DNA of 64,000 nucleotides. Source: Neptunicoccus sediminis (GTDB lineage: Bacteria; Pseudomonadota; Alphaproteobacteria; Rhodobacterales; Rhodobacteraceae). The notes beneath the pieces were generated by a model that had not been told where the DNA came from, ran no database searches, and was given only the letters and a program-made list of their open reading frames with translations. Made by a program: the position numbers and the translations under genes. Numbering within the stretch: the stretch's first letter is position 1; every line of letters begins with the position of its first letter. Shown here in pieces: positions 24,042-33,617 of the stretch. The stretch spans positions 124,001 through 188,000 of the forward strand of contig NZ_MDVX01000008.1 in NCBI RefSeq assembly GCF_001719615.1, read 5' to 3'.

Positions 24042-25328
24042 TCAGCCCGCCAGTGCCGGCGGTTTCGGACCTCCTGTGGCCCAGTCGAGCAGCTCTACCG
24101 TATGGACAACAGGCACGCCTGTGCCGCTGCCGATCTGCATCATACAGCCGATATTGCCTGCTGAAATGACATCCGGCTGCTTTGCTTCCAGCGTGTCTAC
24201 TTTCCGCGCCTTCAACTGGCCCGAGATTTCCGGCTGCAACAGGTTATACGTCCCGGCCGAGCCGCAACACAGGTGGCTATCTGCGGGTTCGACCACATCA
24301 AATCCGGCCCGCTTCAGCAGGGTTTTCGGGTGGGACTTGATCTGCTGGCCATGTTGCAGGCTACAGGCCGCGTGATAGGCCACCCGCAGCCCCTTGGACG
24401 TGCCTTCCGGCAGGTCCAGCTTCATCAGAACCTCCGACACATCCATTGCCAGTGCCGAAACCCGCGCCGCATCTTCGGCCAGCGGATCATTGCGGAACAT
24501 GTGGCCGTAGTCCTTCACCGTGGTGCCACAACCCGAAGTGTTGATCACCACTGCATCAAGCCCGTCACGGTCCATTTCTGCACTCCAGACCTTGATGTTC
24601 TGCGCGGCGGCCATATGGCTTTCATCGACCCTCCCCATGTGATGCACCAGCGCCCCGCAGCATCCCTGCCCCTTGGCGATCACCACCTCACAGCCCAGCC
24701 GCCGCAACAGGCGAATGGTGGCATCGTTAATATCCGTGTTCAGCGCCTTTTGCGCACATCCCGTCATCAACGCCACACGCATCCTGCGTGTGCCAATGGC
24801 GGGAAAAACCTGCGCGTCGTCATTCCGGCTGACCGGAGGAATATGTTTTGGCGCCATTTCCAGCATCGCCCGCAATCGCGGGTCCGGTAGAAACCGCGCG
24901 AAAGGCCGCCCGATCTTTGCCCCAAGCAAGGCAACACGAAACCGTCCCGGATAGGGAAGAATTCGCGCCAGTGTCCAGCGCAGCAGACGGTCCATCAGCG
25001 GGCGCTTATAAGTCTCCTCTATATGGGCCCGCGCGTGATCCACCAGATGCATGTAATGCACCCCGCTAGGGCAGGTTGTCATACAGGCCAGACAGGACAG
25101 GCACCTGTCGATATGTTTGACCGTTTTTTCATCCGCCGGGCGACCTGCCTCCAGCATATCTTTGATCAGATAGATCCGCCCGCGCGGGCTGTCCAATTCA
25201 TCCCCGAGCACCTGATAGGTCGGGCAGGTTGCCGTGCAAAACCCACAATGTACGCATGCTCTTAAAATTTCGTTACTGCGTGCCGTGGAAGGATCGGCCA
25301 GTTGCTCCGGTGTGAAGGTGGTTTGCAT
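24042..25328 (-). CDS. glcF: Glycolate oxidase iron-sulfur subunit
   Basis: Electron-transfer subunit of the three-part glycolate oxidase. 428 residues. N-terminal pair of [4Fe-4S] motifs, RACVHCGFCTATCPTYQ and DRCLSCLACMTTCPSGV, and two C-terminal CCG domains (GCCGALVHHMG, HLCCGSAGTYNLLQPEIS) that bind a further cluster. Its start directly abuts glcE (end and start share base 25328). Last gene of glcDEF. Confidence 0.96.
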   Translation of the reverse strand: MQTTFTPEQLADPSTARSNEILRACVHCGFCTATCPTYQVLGDELDSPRGRIYLIKDMLEAGRPADEKTVKHIDRCLSCLACMTTCPSGVHYMHLVDHARAHIEETYKRPLMDRLLRWTLARILPYPGRFRVALLGAKIGRPFARFLPDPRLRAMLEMAPKHIPPVSRNDDAQVFPAIGTRRMRVALMTGCAQKALNTDINDATIRLLRRLGCEVVIAKGQGCCGALVHHMGRVDESHMAAAQNIKVWSAEMDRDGLDAVVINTSGCGTTVKDYGHMFRNDPLAEDAARVSALAMDVSEVLMKLDLPEGTSKGLRVAYHAACSLQHGQQIKSHPKTLLKRAGFDVVEPADSHLCCGSAGTYNLLQPEISGQLKARKVDTLEAKQPDVISAGNIGCMMQIGSGTGVPVVHTVELLDWATGGPKPPALAG

Positions 25329-26416
25329 CAGTCCATAATCCCCGCATTCAGTATTCCGCGCGGATCAAATTGCGCCCGCACCCCTTTAGACAGGGCCGCT
25401 ACAGGCGCGGGTTCGGGGTGGAATACCGGACCACAGCCCTGCCCCCGCACCAATGTCGCGTGGCCTTTGAAACCGCCCATGACACTGCGCAAATCGAACC
25501 CCGAAGGCACCTCGGCCCAGATCAGGCCACCGCCCCAGTCATAAAGCCGCGGCGCCTCCCCCAGCAAAGTGCCCAGTGCCGCGCCATCAGAGGGTTTCAC
25601 CGAAATCCGCCACAGATCGCCCCTGCCACCTGCGAACAGGCTGGCATCACGGATCGCCGTCCAATCCACACTGTCCTCCACAGAAACATCGCCAAACTGT
25701 GCCAGCGTCTGCTGGAGTTTGCCGCTGCGATAGGCCACTGACTCTGCAAAGCCTTCCAGCCGCAAAAGTGTCATCTGCCGCGCCGGATCATGGACCGCGC
25801 CCGAAACCTCATAGGGTGAGCCGAGCGCTGTGGACATGGCCTCAACCGCCCTTTGCTCATCAAGACCCTGCACCACCACTGTCGCCGTTGCTTCCACACC
25901 GGGCAGCACCTTAAACGCCACCTCACTAATCACCCCGAGGCTGCCATAGGACCCCGCCAGCAGCTTTACCAGATCATATCCGGTGACATTTTTCATCACC
26001 CGACCGCCGTTCTTGATGACATCACCGCGCCCGTCCACGAAACGCACGCCGATCAGACTGTCCCGACAGGCCCCCGCCTGTATCCGACGCGGCCCCGAGG
26101 CATTGGCCGCAACCACCCCGCCGATGGTGGACTGCCCCGTTGCACCCGTCAGTGCCCCTGTAAGCGGCGGCTCGAACGGCAGGCGCTGGTTCTCTGCGGC
26201 TAGGGCGGCTTCAAGCTCTGCCAGCGGCGTTCCGGCCCCGGCGACAATGGTCAGCGCCCCCGGCTCATAAAGGGTAATCCCCGTCAGACCCGTCGTTGAC
26301 AGCACCTCGCCCTGCGCACGCCCGATACTGCGGGTGCCACCGCCGATGATGCGCAACGGGCCGGTCGCCCCTCTAATCGCTGCGCTTAATTCTGCTTCAC
26401 TCTCGGGCCGGATCAT
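25328..26416 (-). CDS. glcE: Glycolate oxidase FAD-binding subunit
   Basis: 362 residues with a PCMH-type FAD-binding domain (GPLRIIGGGTRSIG, TGATGQSTIGGVVAANASGP, NVTGYDLVKLLAGSYGSLG). Shorter than GlcD, as expected for GlcE. It forms the catalytic complex with GlcD and GlcF that oxidises glycolate to glyoxylate. It lies 35 nt after glcD on the same strand. Confidence 0.95.
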   Translation of the reverse strand: MIRPESEAELSAAIRGATGPLRIIGGGTRSIGRAQGEVLSTTGLTGITLYEPGALTIVAGAGTPLAELEAALAAENQRLPFEPPLTGALTGATGQSTIGGVVAANASGPRRIQAGACRDSLIGVRFVDGRGDVIKNGGRVMKNVTGYDLVKLLAGSYGSLGVISEVAFKVLPGVEATATVVVQGLDEQRAVEAMSTALGSPYEVSGAVHDPARQMTLLRLEGFAESVAYRSGKLQQTLAQFGDVSVEDSVDWTAIRDASLFAGGRGDLWRISVKPSDGAALGTLLGEAPRLYDWGGGLIWAEVPSGFDLRSVMGGFKGHATLVRGQGCGPVFHPEPAPVAALSKGVRAQFDPRGILNAGIMD

Positions 26417-26451
26417 CTGTGGACTTTCTGCTGGGATTCAAATGCGGCGGA

Positions 26452-27891
26452 TCAGGCCGCCAGACTGCGGCGGCCTTGCGTGACGGACAGGGGAAACACT
26501 TTGGACGGGTTTAACAACCACTGAGGATCGAACACATCCTTAACCCGCAACTGCGCCTCCAGATCAACGGCGTCAAACTGGGTCTGCATAAGATCGCGCT
26601 TTTCCACCCCGACGCCGTGTTCGCCTGTCAAGCAGCCGCCCACTTCGACACAAAGCTTCAGAATATCCGCGCCCATCTGTTCGCACAGTTCCAGATCGCC
26701 CGGCTTATTCGCATCAAACAGGATCAGCGGGTGCATATTGCCATCACCTGCGTGAAACACATTCCCCACGCCCAGCCCGTAGTCTTTTGACAGTTCGGAA
26801 ATCCGGCGCAGAACGTAAGGCAGGCTCGACACAGGGATCGTACCGTCCAGACACATGTAATCGTTGATCTGCCCCATGGCGCCAAAGGCGGATTTTCGGC
26901 CCAGCCAGATCGCGGCACTTTCCTCGGCCGAGGTGCTCTCGCGCAGTTCCACCGGATTGTGCCGCCGCGCGATGTCACTGATCACGCCAAGCTGCATGTC
27001 GATCTCCGCATCCGATCCTTCCACCTCAACAATCAGCAACGCCTCGCACATGGGGTATCCGGCCTTGGCAAAAGCCTCGGTCGCCTCGATACAGGGGCGG
27101 TCCATGAATTCGATCGCTACAGGCAGAACACCAGCCTTGATGATGTCCGAAACACAAGCCCCTGCCACCTCGTTGCTGTCAAAACCGATCAAAACGGGCC
27201 GCGCCCCTTCCGGTTTGCGCAAAATCCGCAAGGTCGCTTCCGTCACCACGCCAAGCTGGCCTTCCGATCCGCAGACCACCCCGAGCAGGTCCAGCCCGCC
27301 CGCATCCAGATGCGCGCCTCCCAGTTCGATCACAGTGCCATCCATCAGAACCATCGTAACCCCGAGCAGATTGTTGGTCGTCACCCCGTATTTCAGACAA
27401 TGCGCCCCGCCTGAGTTCATCCCGATGTTGCCGGCAATAGCGCAAGCAAGCTGGCTGGACGGATCAGGCGCGTAGAAGAAATCTTCTTCCTCCACCGCTC
27501 CGGTCACGCTCAGATTGGTGCGTCCTGTCTGCACGCGAATGTAGCGGTCGGCGTAATTGGTCTCGAGCACGTCATTCATCTTGGCCACGCCAAGGATCAC
27601 ACAATCCGCGGTGGGCAAGGCCCCACCAGCCAGCGAGGTGCCCGCCCCGCGTGGTACCACAGGCACGCCCATCTCGTGGCAGATTTTCAGCACGGCCGAA
27701 ACCTCTGCCGTGGTGGAAGGCAAAACCGCCGCAAGTGGCGCACATTTATAAGCGGTCAGGGCGTCGCATTCATACACCCGCGTCTCAAGCGGTTCGTGGA
27801 TCACCGCATCTCGCGGCAGCACCGCCTGCAACCGTGCGACCAGCTGCTGCTTGCGCGCGATCACCGCTCCGTTTGGCACAGGCATTTCCAT
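26452..27891 (-). CDS. glcD: Glycolate oxidase catalytic FAD subunit
   Basis: 479 residues from ATG 27891, chosen because GAGGAG lies 9 nt upstream; the 31 extra residues of the longer frame look non-coding. Contains the FAD-binding PCMH domain (VPVVPRGAGTSLAGGALPT, GNIGMNSGGAHCLKYGVTTN) and the FAD-oxidase C-terminal domain ending HAGDGNMHPLILFD and GEHGVGVEKRDLM. First gene of glcDEF. Glycolate is a common algal exudate and photorespiration product, which fits a marine heterotroph. No glcC regulator lies adjacent. Confidence 0.96.
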   Translation of the reverse strand: MEMPVPNGAVIARKQQLVARLQAVLPRDAVIHEPLETRVYECDALTAYKCAPLAAVLPSTTAEVSAVLKICHEMGVPVVPRGAGTSLAGGALPTADCVILGVAKMNDVLETNYADRYIRVQTGRTNLSVTGAVEEEDFFYAPDPSSQLACAIAGNIGMNSGGAHCLKYGVTTNNLLGVTMVLMDGTVIELGGAHLDAGGLDLLGVVCGSEGQLGVVTEATLRILRKPEGARPVLIGFDSNEVAGACVSDIIKAGVLPVAIEFMDRPCIEATEAFAKAGYPMCEALLIVEVEGSDAEIDMQLGVISDIARRHNPVELRESTSAEESAAIWLGRKSAFGAMGQINDYMCLDGTIPVSSLPYVLRRISELSKDYGLGVGNVFHAGDGNMHPLILFDANKPGDLELCEQMGADILKLCVEVGGCLTGEHGVGVEKRDLMQTQFDAVDLEAQLRVKDVFDPQWLLNPSKVFPLSVTQGRRSLAA

Positions 27892-27911
27892 GGTCAACAC
27901 TCCTCGCGGTT

Positions 27912-27932
27912 TTGGTAACTTAATATGACCAA
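27912..27932. promoter_or_regulatory. Weak dyad TTGGT-N11-ACCAA before glcD
   Basis: In the 112-bp region between glcD and the divergent DUF599 gene. The half-sites resemble GntR/FadR-family operators (TTGGT/ACCAA), but the 11-nt spacer is longer than usual. Confidence 0.25.
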
Positions 27933-28003
27933 TTCCCCAAATTGCAAGCATTACCCGCCGCAATCCTCTTTCTCTGTACCACATCCTGCGTTAGAGACAG
28001 AGC

Positions 28004-28702
28004 ATGCGTGACAGACTACCCGACCTTTTGCTCCATTTCAGCCTGCTTGACGGGCTGGCCCTGTTGGTCCTGCTGTTATGCTGGTTCTTTTGCACCTTCA
28101 CAATCGAACGCCGCACCTCCGCGAAGCTCTCTACCCATATGCTGATGGAAGGCTACCGCATCCGCTGGATGGAACAAATGCTGACCCGCCAGCCGCGAAT
28201 ATTTGACAGTGCGATCCTTGGCATCATGCGCAACGGGTCCACCTTTTTCGCCAGTTCCTGCATGATCGCCATTGGCGGTTGTGTGGCGCTGCTGGGCGGG
28301 GCAGAGCAACTGACCGTCATTGCCTCGGACCTGTCGGACGCGCTGGTGGTGCCGAAAATCGTCTGGGAGGTCAAAATCCTCATGCTCATGGGGTTTCTGG
28401 GCAATGGCTTTCTGAAATTCGTCTGGTCGGTCCGCCTGTTTGGATATTGTGCCATTGTCATGGCCTCGGTGCCAAACGATCCCGCCGACCCCGAGGCCAT
28501 GCCCACCGCGCGCAAGGCCGCCGACATTTCAAACCATGCGGCCCGCAGCTTTAATCGCGGCCTGCGCAGCGTCTATTTCACCATTGCAACCCTGACGTGG
28601 CTTATCGGTCCGATCCCCCTGATCATCGCCGCCATCACCACCACGGTCGTGCTCTACCGGCGCGAGTTCAACTCCCGCTCCCGCGCCGCACTCGCGGCCT
28701 GA
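28004..28702 (+). CDS. DUF599 family integral membrane protein
   Basis: 232 residues with four to five hydrophobic helices (LDGLALLVLLLCWFFCTF, FFASSCMIAIGGCVALLG, ILMLMGFLGNGFLKFVWSVR, FTIATLTWLIGPIPLIIAAI). The conserved core NGSTFFASS and MGFLGNGFLKFVWSVRLFGY is typical of DUF599. The function of the family is not known to me. It is divergent from glcD, alone on its strand, and convergent with the MoxR/BatA-like operon. Confidence 0.85.
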   Translation: MRDRLPDLLLHFSLLDGLALLVLLLCWFFCTFTIERRTSAKLSTHMLMEGYRIRWMEQMLTRQPRIFDSAILGIMRNGSTFFASSCMIAIGGCVALLGGAEQLTVIASDLSDALVVPKIVWEVKILMLMGFLGNGFLKFVWSVRLFGYCAIVMASVPNDPADPEAMPTARKAADISNHAARSFNRGLRSVYFTIATLTWLIGPIPLIIAAITTTVVLYRREFNSRSRAALAA

Positions 28703-28745
28703 AACGCCCCCCGTTTCAATGTTCCAAAAATACTTGAAAACCGCC
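28703..28745 (-). repeat. Recurrent GTATTTTTGGAACATTGAA element (reversed copy)
   Basis: On the minus strand: GGCGGTTTTCAAGTATTTTT then GGAACATTGAAACGGGGGGC. Same pattern as at 10668-10710 (shares GGAACATTGAA exactly), between convergent gene ends. Confidence 0.45.
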
Positions 28746-28746
28746 C

Positions 28747-30843
28747 CTAACGGCCTTCCCAACGCCATGCGGCGACCATAGTCACCGCCACTAGAACCAG
28801 CAGCAACCACGCAGGCAAAGCCGGAGTCTGGCGAATATCCGTGGCGATATAGGCATTGCGCGGTGTCACGCCAAGCCAGCCGCGCCCAGCAGCAGTCCGC
28901 CCTTCGCGCACCTGTCGCAAGCGTGGCGAAGGGTAATCTTCCAATCGCAAAGACCCACCCCCTGTAGCGGTCAAAAGCGGTTGCAGGCGGGACAGGTCCG
29001 CCATTGTCTGTTCGAACTCCCGCGGTGCGGTCGGACCGATGGCGACAACTGCCTCAAGGTCTCCGTCCGTCAGCCGGTACAACCCGTTCTCTTCGCCTTT
29101 GAACTGCCCGACCCAACGGCCCGGCGACACCTCAACCGTGTCCATCACGCGTCCGCTGCCATCCGGTCCGGTAACAGTGATCTGCGCCGGTTCTTCGGAT
29201 AAAGAGCGCCGCGTCACGGTGACCGAATCCCCCTCCACGCGGCCCGACAGCCGCTCTTCTTCCAGTTCGGGTTCTTTCATCGTCCAATGGGCCAGCCGGC
29301 GCAACAGTTCCAGTTGCGGGCCACCGCCCTCAAACCCACGGGACCACAGCCACGCATGATCAGACATCAACATGGCAATCCGCCCCTCGTCGACGCGATC
29401 AAGCACCAGCAGCGGTTTGTCTTCGGCGCCGGTCATGACGGTCTGTCCCTCGGGCGCAACCGTTTCGATCAGGCGCAGCCAGCGCCCCCATCCCGGTGTT
29501 CCATCCTCGGATGCAGGACGGGGCGCAAATTCATCCAGAGAGGCCGTCACGGGATGCCGCTCACCAAGTTCGGAAATACGGGGCACAAAGCCTTTTTCAA
29601 TCACCCGCGCGGTGGGGGCAGCGGGCAGGATGCTGTTCAACGGGGTGCGTGCGATGCTTTCGGTGCCGCCAAAGGCCGGACCCGATGCCACCAGAACCGC
29701 ACCACCGCGCCGCACGTAATCGGCCACATTCTGCATGTATCTGTTAGGCAGGATGCCCCGGCGGCGGTAGCGGTCAAAAATGATCAGGTCGAATTCGTCG
29801 ATCTTTTCCAGAAACAATTCGCGGGTAGGAAAAGCGATCAGGGACAGTTCGCGTACCGGAACGCCGTCCTGCTTGTCCGGACTGCGCAGGATGGTGAAAT
29901 GCACCAGATCCACGGCGCTGTCGGATTTCAGCAGGTTGCGCCATGTGCGTTCCCCCGCGTGGGGTTCACCTGACACCAACAGCACCCGCAGCCGGTCCCG
30001 CACCCCGTTAATTGACAGGACAGCGGCATTGTTGCGGTCGGTCAGCTCTCCGTCCTCGGTGCGCACGGTAAACTGCAACACATTGGCGCCACCGTGGGGC
30101 AAGGTCAGGGGCAGTTCAAACTGGCGTCCGGTTTCGACGTTAAACTGCTGCTCCGGTCCGCCATCGACCGAAATCGACAGATGCGCCATGCCCTGCACAG
30201 AGGCAGGCACCGCGCCCTGATCTTCAATGCGCAGTTGCAGGGTCACAGGTTCCCCGACAATCGCAAATGCGGGCGCATTGGTGATCACCAGCCGCCGGTC
30301 CCAGTCGGTTTTCTGCCCTGTCAGCAGCACATGCACAGGGGCGGGAAAACTGTCGAGCGCGGGGGCATCGTGGATCTGCCCGTCCGTTACCAAAAGCGCA
30401 CCGGCAATCCGGTTTGTCGCCACCTCCGAGGCGGCTTTTGCCAGTGCGCCCAATATCATAGAGCCGTCATCCGCCACGCCCGGATCGTTTTCCACCTCGA
30501 CCAGCCGCGTCTCAAATCCGTCCAGTGTGCCAATCTCGGCCTGCAACGCCTCTACGCCACGGGCGATCTGTTCGGGGCGGATGTCAACGGACTGGCTCTC
30601 GGTCTTATCGACGACAATAAAGACGATATTGCTCAGGTATTCGCGCTCTTCCTGCCGGATCACCGGCTGCGCCAGCGCCCCAAGCACCAGACACAGGGCC
30701 AGTCCGCGCAGCGCCCACCCCGGCAGCAGCCGCCACAGGGCGAGCGCCGTGCAGGCCAGCGCGACCAGCGCAAGGGCCAGCAGCATCTGTTGCGGGATCA
30801 GCGGCGTAAACGCAATTTCATAGTCCAGTATCTGCATGCTCAT
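28747..30843 (-). CDS. Membrane protein with vWA/amidotransferase-like domains, MoxR operon
   Basis: 698 residues. Two helices at the N-terminus (MLLALALVALACTALALW, LRGLALCLVLGALAQPV), then a large periplasmic part (an atypical vWA-like fold beginning VDKTESQSVDIRPEQIARGV, and a glutamine-amidotransferase-like Rossmann portion around RVLLVSGEPHAGERTWRNLL and VRRGGAVLVASGPAF), and a C-terminal helix (LPAWLLLVLVAVTMVAAW). Overlaps the DUF4159 gene by 4 nt, so it is coupled. Such proteins always travel with MoxR ATPase and DUF58 genes; a role in envelope protein maturation is assumed for that group, not shown. Confidence 0.8.
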   Translation of the reverse strand: MSMQILDYEIAFTPLIPQQMLLALALVALACTALALWRLLPGWALRGLALCLVLGALAQPVIRQEEREYLSNIVFIVVDKTESQSVDIRPEQIARGVEALQAEIGTLDGFETRLVEVENDPGVADDGSMILGALAKAASEVATNRIAGALLVTDGQIHDAPALDSFPAPVHVLLTGQKTDWDRRLVITNAPAFAIVGEPVTLQLRIEDQGAVPASVQGMAHLSISVDGGPEQQFNVETGRQFELPLTLPHGGANVLQFTVRTEDGELTDRNNAAVLSINGVRDRLRVLLVSGEPHAGERTWRNLLKSDSAVDLVHFTILRSPDKQDGVPVRELSLIAFPTRELFLEKIDEFDLIIFDRYRRRGILPNRYMQNVADYVRRGGAVLVASGPAFGGTESIARTPLNSILPAAPTARVIEKGFVPRISELGERHPVTASLDEFAPRPASEDGTPGWGRWLRLIETVAPEGQTVMTGAEDKPLLVLDRVDEGRIAMLMSDHAWLWSRGFEGGGPQLELLRRLAHWTMKEPELEEERLSGRVEGDSVTVTRRSLSEEPAQITVTGPDGSGRVMDTVEVSPGRWVGQFKGEENGLYRLTDGDLEAVVAIGPTAPREFEQTMADLSRLQPLLTATGGGSLRLEDYPSPRLRQVREGRTAAGRGWLGVTPRNAYIATDIRQTPALPAWLLLVLVAVTMVAAWRWEGR

Positions 30844-33617
30844 TGCCCCAGCCGGTCCAGAAGGGCAGGCACATGGACCTGATCCGATTTATAATTGCCC
30901 GTCAGCACATGCATGATCAGGTTGACACCAAAGCGGATGGCGATTTCGCGCTGGCGTTCTCCGGCCACGCCCCGCCCCACCGGATAGCTAAACCGGCCCG
31001 CCTCGGTCACGGCCCAAGCGCTCGCCCAATCGTTGCCGCCAATCACTACCGGCGTCACCCCGTCATTGAGGTTGCGAAACGGCATGCCCTCCACCTGTTC
31101 CGCATCCGGCGGCGCGGCCTCAACCCAGACATTGGCGTCGGCGTAGCGGCCCGGAAAATCCTGAAGCAAATAGAATGCCCGCGTCAGCACATGGTCTTCG
31201 GGCACAGGTTCAAGGGCGGGAATATCCAGATTACGCGCCAGATTTTGCAGCATTTTGCCATTTGGCGTGCCACCGCTGATACCGCGACCAATGTTGGAAT
31301 CCCGTGTATCGAACAGGATCAACCCGCCGCCCCGCAGGAAGGCGTTAACCTTTTCAAAGGCCGCCTCTGATGGCATCCGCACTGTATCTGTCACCGGCCA
31401 GTACAAAAACGGATAGAGCGCCAGTTCATCGGTTTCCAGGTTAACCCCGACAGGTTCCACCGGCTCAACGCTGGTGCGGCGGAAGAGCTCGGTGGACAGG
31501 CCAAGAAGCCCCGCCCGCGAGATGTCATCGAGCCGCGTATCGCCGGTTTCCACATAGGCCAGCACCGTATTATTCGCCGCCATCAACAGCGCCGCATCAT
31601 CCTGCGGCGTGCTCTGGGCCAGCGCATCCCCCTGCGGCCAGAGCAGCAGCAGCATCAAAGCCGTCGTTGCCCCGCGAAACCGCAAACGCCCGCCAACCAG
31701 AAGGGTTGCCAGTATATCAATGCACAGCAGGACCAATGCCACCATCAGCAACAGGGCCTGCAAGGGACGTTCCTCTGTACGGGTCATGGACAGAAACGGC
31801 GTGCCCGCGGGCCAGCGCGCCGCGGCAAGCTGGCGGTCCGCAGCCAGTACATTCAGCGCCACCCGCTGGTCGGCACTTTTGTAGACACCGGGGGGCATTT
31901 CGGCGCTAAAGCTGCGGGTGGCCAGCCGTGCACCATCCACCCCCGCCAGCGCAGGAGCATCGCGCAGCACGCCAAAACCGTCAAGCACCTGTTCGGGCAC
32001 CCAAACCGTTCCCTCCAGCGCCGTGCTGTCCAGCTCTGTGCTTCGCGCCGAAATTGCCAGCCGCTCCAGCAGTTGCACAAACAGACCGGACAGCGGCAGG
32101 CTCGACCATTCGGCATTGGCGGTGACGTGGAATAACACCACCTGCCCCTCGCCCTGATCCTTGGCCGTGACCAGCGGCGTTCCGTCCTGCAGGCTTGCCA
32201 GAACCCGCTCTGCCAGATTGGGATCGGGTTGCGCCATGACCTGACTTTCCACCAGCACGTCATCGGGTATCGCCAGCCCGAAGAACGGACTGTCTTTGGC
32301 AAAATCTTCCAGCGCTTTGGGGGCACCCCAACTCATCGCGCCGCCCACCGTGCGCCCGCCTGCCCGCAGGCGGACCGGCAACAGGGGGTGTTCCTCGCTC
32401 TGACCGATTCCGCTGGCAGCCAGACGGGGACCGGCAAAGCGCACCAGCAGGCCACCGGCCTCTACCCAGTCGAGCACATCTTGCGTTTCCGCCGCCCCCA
32501 GTTCGGCCACATCCGCAAGGATCAGAACATCCGGTGTGGCCTGCAAACTATCCGCCAGCCCTGCCTCTATCACCTCTGCGGTGGGCACCAGCGCCTTGCG
32601 CAGAAAGTGCAACGGCGACACCAGCACTGCGCCCTCCTGCTCCGATCCGCCGCCAATCAGCGCCACCTTGCGCCGCTGGAGACTGTCATCCGTCAGGACC
32701 ACCGCACCGGCAGAGCGCACGCCTTCCAGCGACACCCGCCGCACGCGGTTGCGCAGCTCTGAGGGCAGCGTAACAGAGGCCACAGTTTCCATTCCGCCAG
32801 CGTCAAACGCCGCTTCGCCCTGTGCCAGACTGCGGGTGATCCCCGCCGGATCAGGCCCTTCTGCCACCACTTTGACGGCGCGGGCCGGCGCACTCCCTGC
32901 CCCCAGTCGCAGAGCCGTTGTGCTTAGTGCGCCGCCCTCAATTTCAATCCCGCGCAGGGCCAGAACATCCCGTTCCGACTGCGCAACAGAAACCGCGCCC
33001 TTTTCTGACAAAACCGCAAACAGCTCTGCGCGGCCCTCCCGTGCCAGACCGTCCGACAGCCAGAGCGTCTCAAACGGGTCGGCGGCGGCGATCACATCCT
33101 GCCAGACCGCATAGTCAGGCTCCCATGCGCGGGGCTGTTCCCCCTTGATCCGCCCCCGCCAACTGTCGGCACTGTCAAAGGACAGCGGATTTTCACCCCT
33201 TGGACGCTCGCTCAGGTTGATGACAGCCACGGAACGACCGTCCTGCGTGGCGAATTGCAAAATCTCGTCCAGTTTGTCCTGCCGTTCGGTCCAGCTTTGG
33301 GCGCTGGCCCAACTGCCATCCAGCGCAATCAGCAGCGGGGCGCGCCCTGCGATCCGGTCTGATGGATTCAGCACCGGCTGGGCAAAGGCCAGAATAGCCG
33401 CCGCAACCGCCGCCATGCGCAGCAACAGCAACCACCACGGCGTGCGATCCGGCGTGGTTTCGCGATCCTCCAACCCCAACAACAGGGTGACAGCCGGAAA
33501 CCGCCGCCGCAGCGGTGCGGGCGGCACGGCCCGCAACAGCCACCACAACACCGGCAAAGCCAGAAGCCCCAGCAAAAGCCAAGGCGCAAGGAAACCCAAA
33601 GACCCGAGCCCGATCAT
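30840..33617 (-). CDS. BatA-like N-terminal / DUF4159 C-terminal membrane protein
   Basis: 925 residues. The N-terminus GSLGFLAPWLLLGLLALPVL and PLRRRFPAVTLLLGLEDRE is the aerotolerance (BatA) N-terminal module. A vWA-like region follows (LLIALDGSWASAQSWTERQ), then a long periplasmic section, a mid-protein membrane helix near residue 625-665, and a C-terminal DUF4159 domain (FLYWPVTDTVRMPSEAAFEK, RGGGLILFDTRDSNIG). Overlaps the DUF58 gene by 4 nt. It is the conserved partner of the MoxR operon in Alphaproteobacteria; its biochemical role is unknown. Confidence 0.88.
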   Translation of the reverse strand: MIGLGSLGFLAPWLLLGLLALPVLWWLLRAVPPAPLRRRFPAVTLLLGLEDRETTPDRTPWWLLLLRMAAVAAAILAFAQPVLNPSDRIAGRAPLLIALDGSWASAQSWTERQDKLDEILQFATQDGRSVAVINLSERPRGENPLSFDSADSWRGRIKGEQPRAWEPDYAVWQDVIAAADPFETLWLSDGLAREGRAELFAVLSEKGAVSVAQSERDVLALRGIEIEGGALSTTALRLGAGSAPARAVKVVAEGPDPAGITRSLAQGEAAFDAGGMETVASVTLPSELRNRVRRVSLEGVRSAGAVVLTDDSLQRRKVALIGGGSEQEGAVLVSPLHFLRKALVPTAEVIEAGLADSLQATPDVLILADVAELGAAETQDVLDWVEAGGLLVRFAGPRLAASGIGQSEEHPLLPVRLRAGGRTVGGAMSWGAPKALEDFAKDSPFFGLAIPDDVLVESQVMAQPDPNLAERVLASLQDGTPLVTAKDQGEGQVVLFHVTANAEWSSLPLSGLFVQLLERLAISARSTELDSTALEGTVWVPEQVLDGFGVLRDAPALAGVDGARLATRSFSAEMPPGVYKSADQRVALNVLAADRQLAAARWPAGTPFLSMTRTEERPLQALLLMVALVLLCIDILATLLVGGRLRFRGATTALMLLLLWPQGDALAQSTPQDDAALLMAANNTVLAYVETGDTRLDDISRAGLLGLSTELFRRTSVEPVEPVGVNLETDELALYPFLYWPVTDTVRMPSEAAFEKVNAFLRGGGLILFDTRDSNIGRGISGGTPNGKMLQNLARNLDIPALEPVPEDHVLTRAFYLLQDFPGRYADANVWVEAAPPDAEQVEGMPFRNLNDGVTPVVIGGNDWASAWAVTEAGRFSYPVGRGVAGERQREIAIRFGVNLIMHVLTGNYKSDQVHVPALLDRLGQ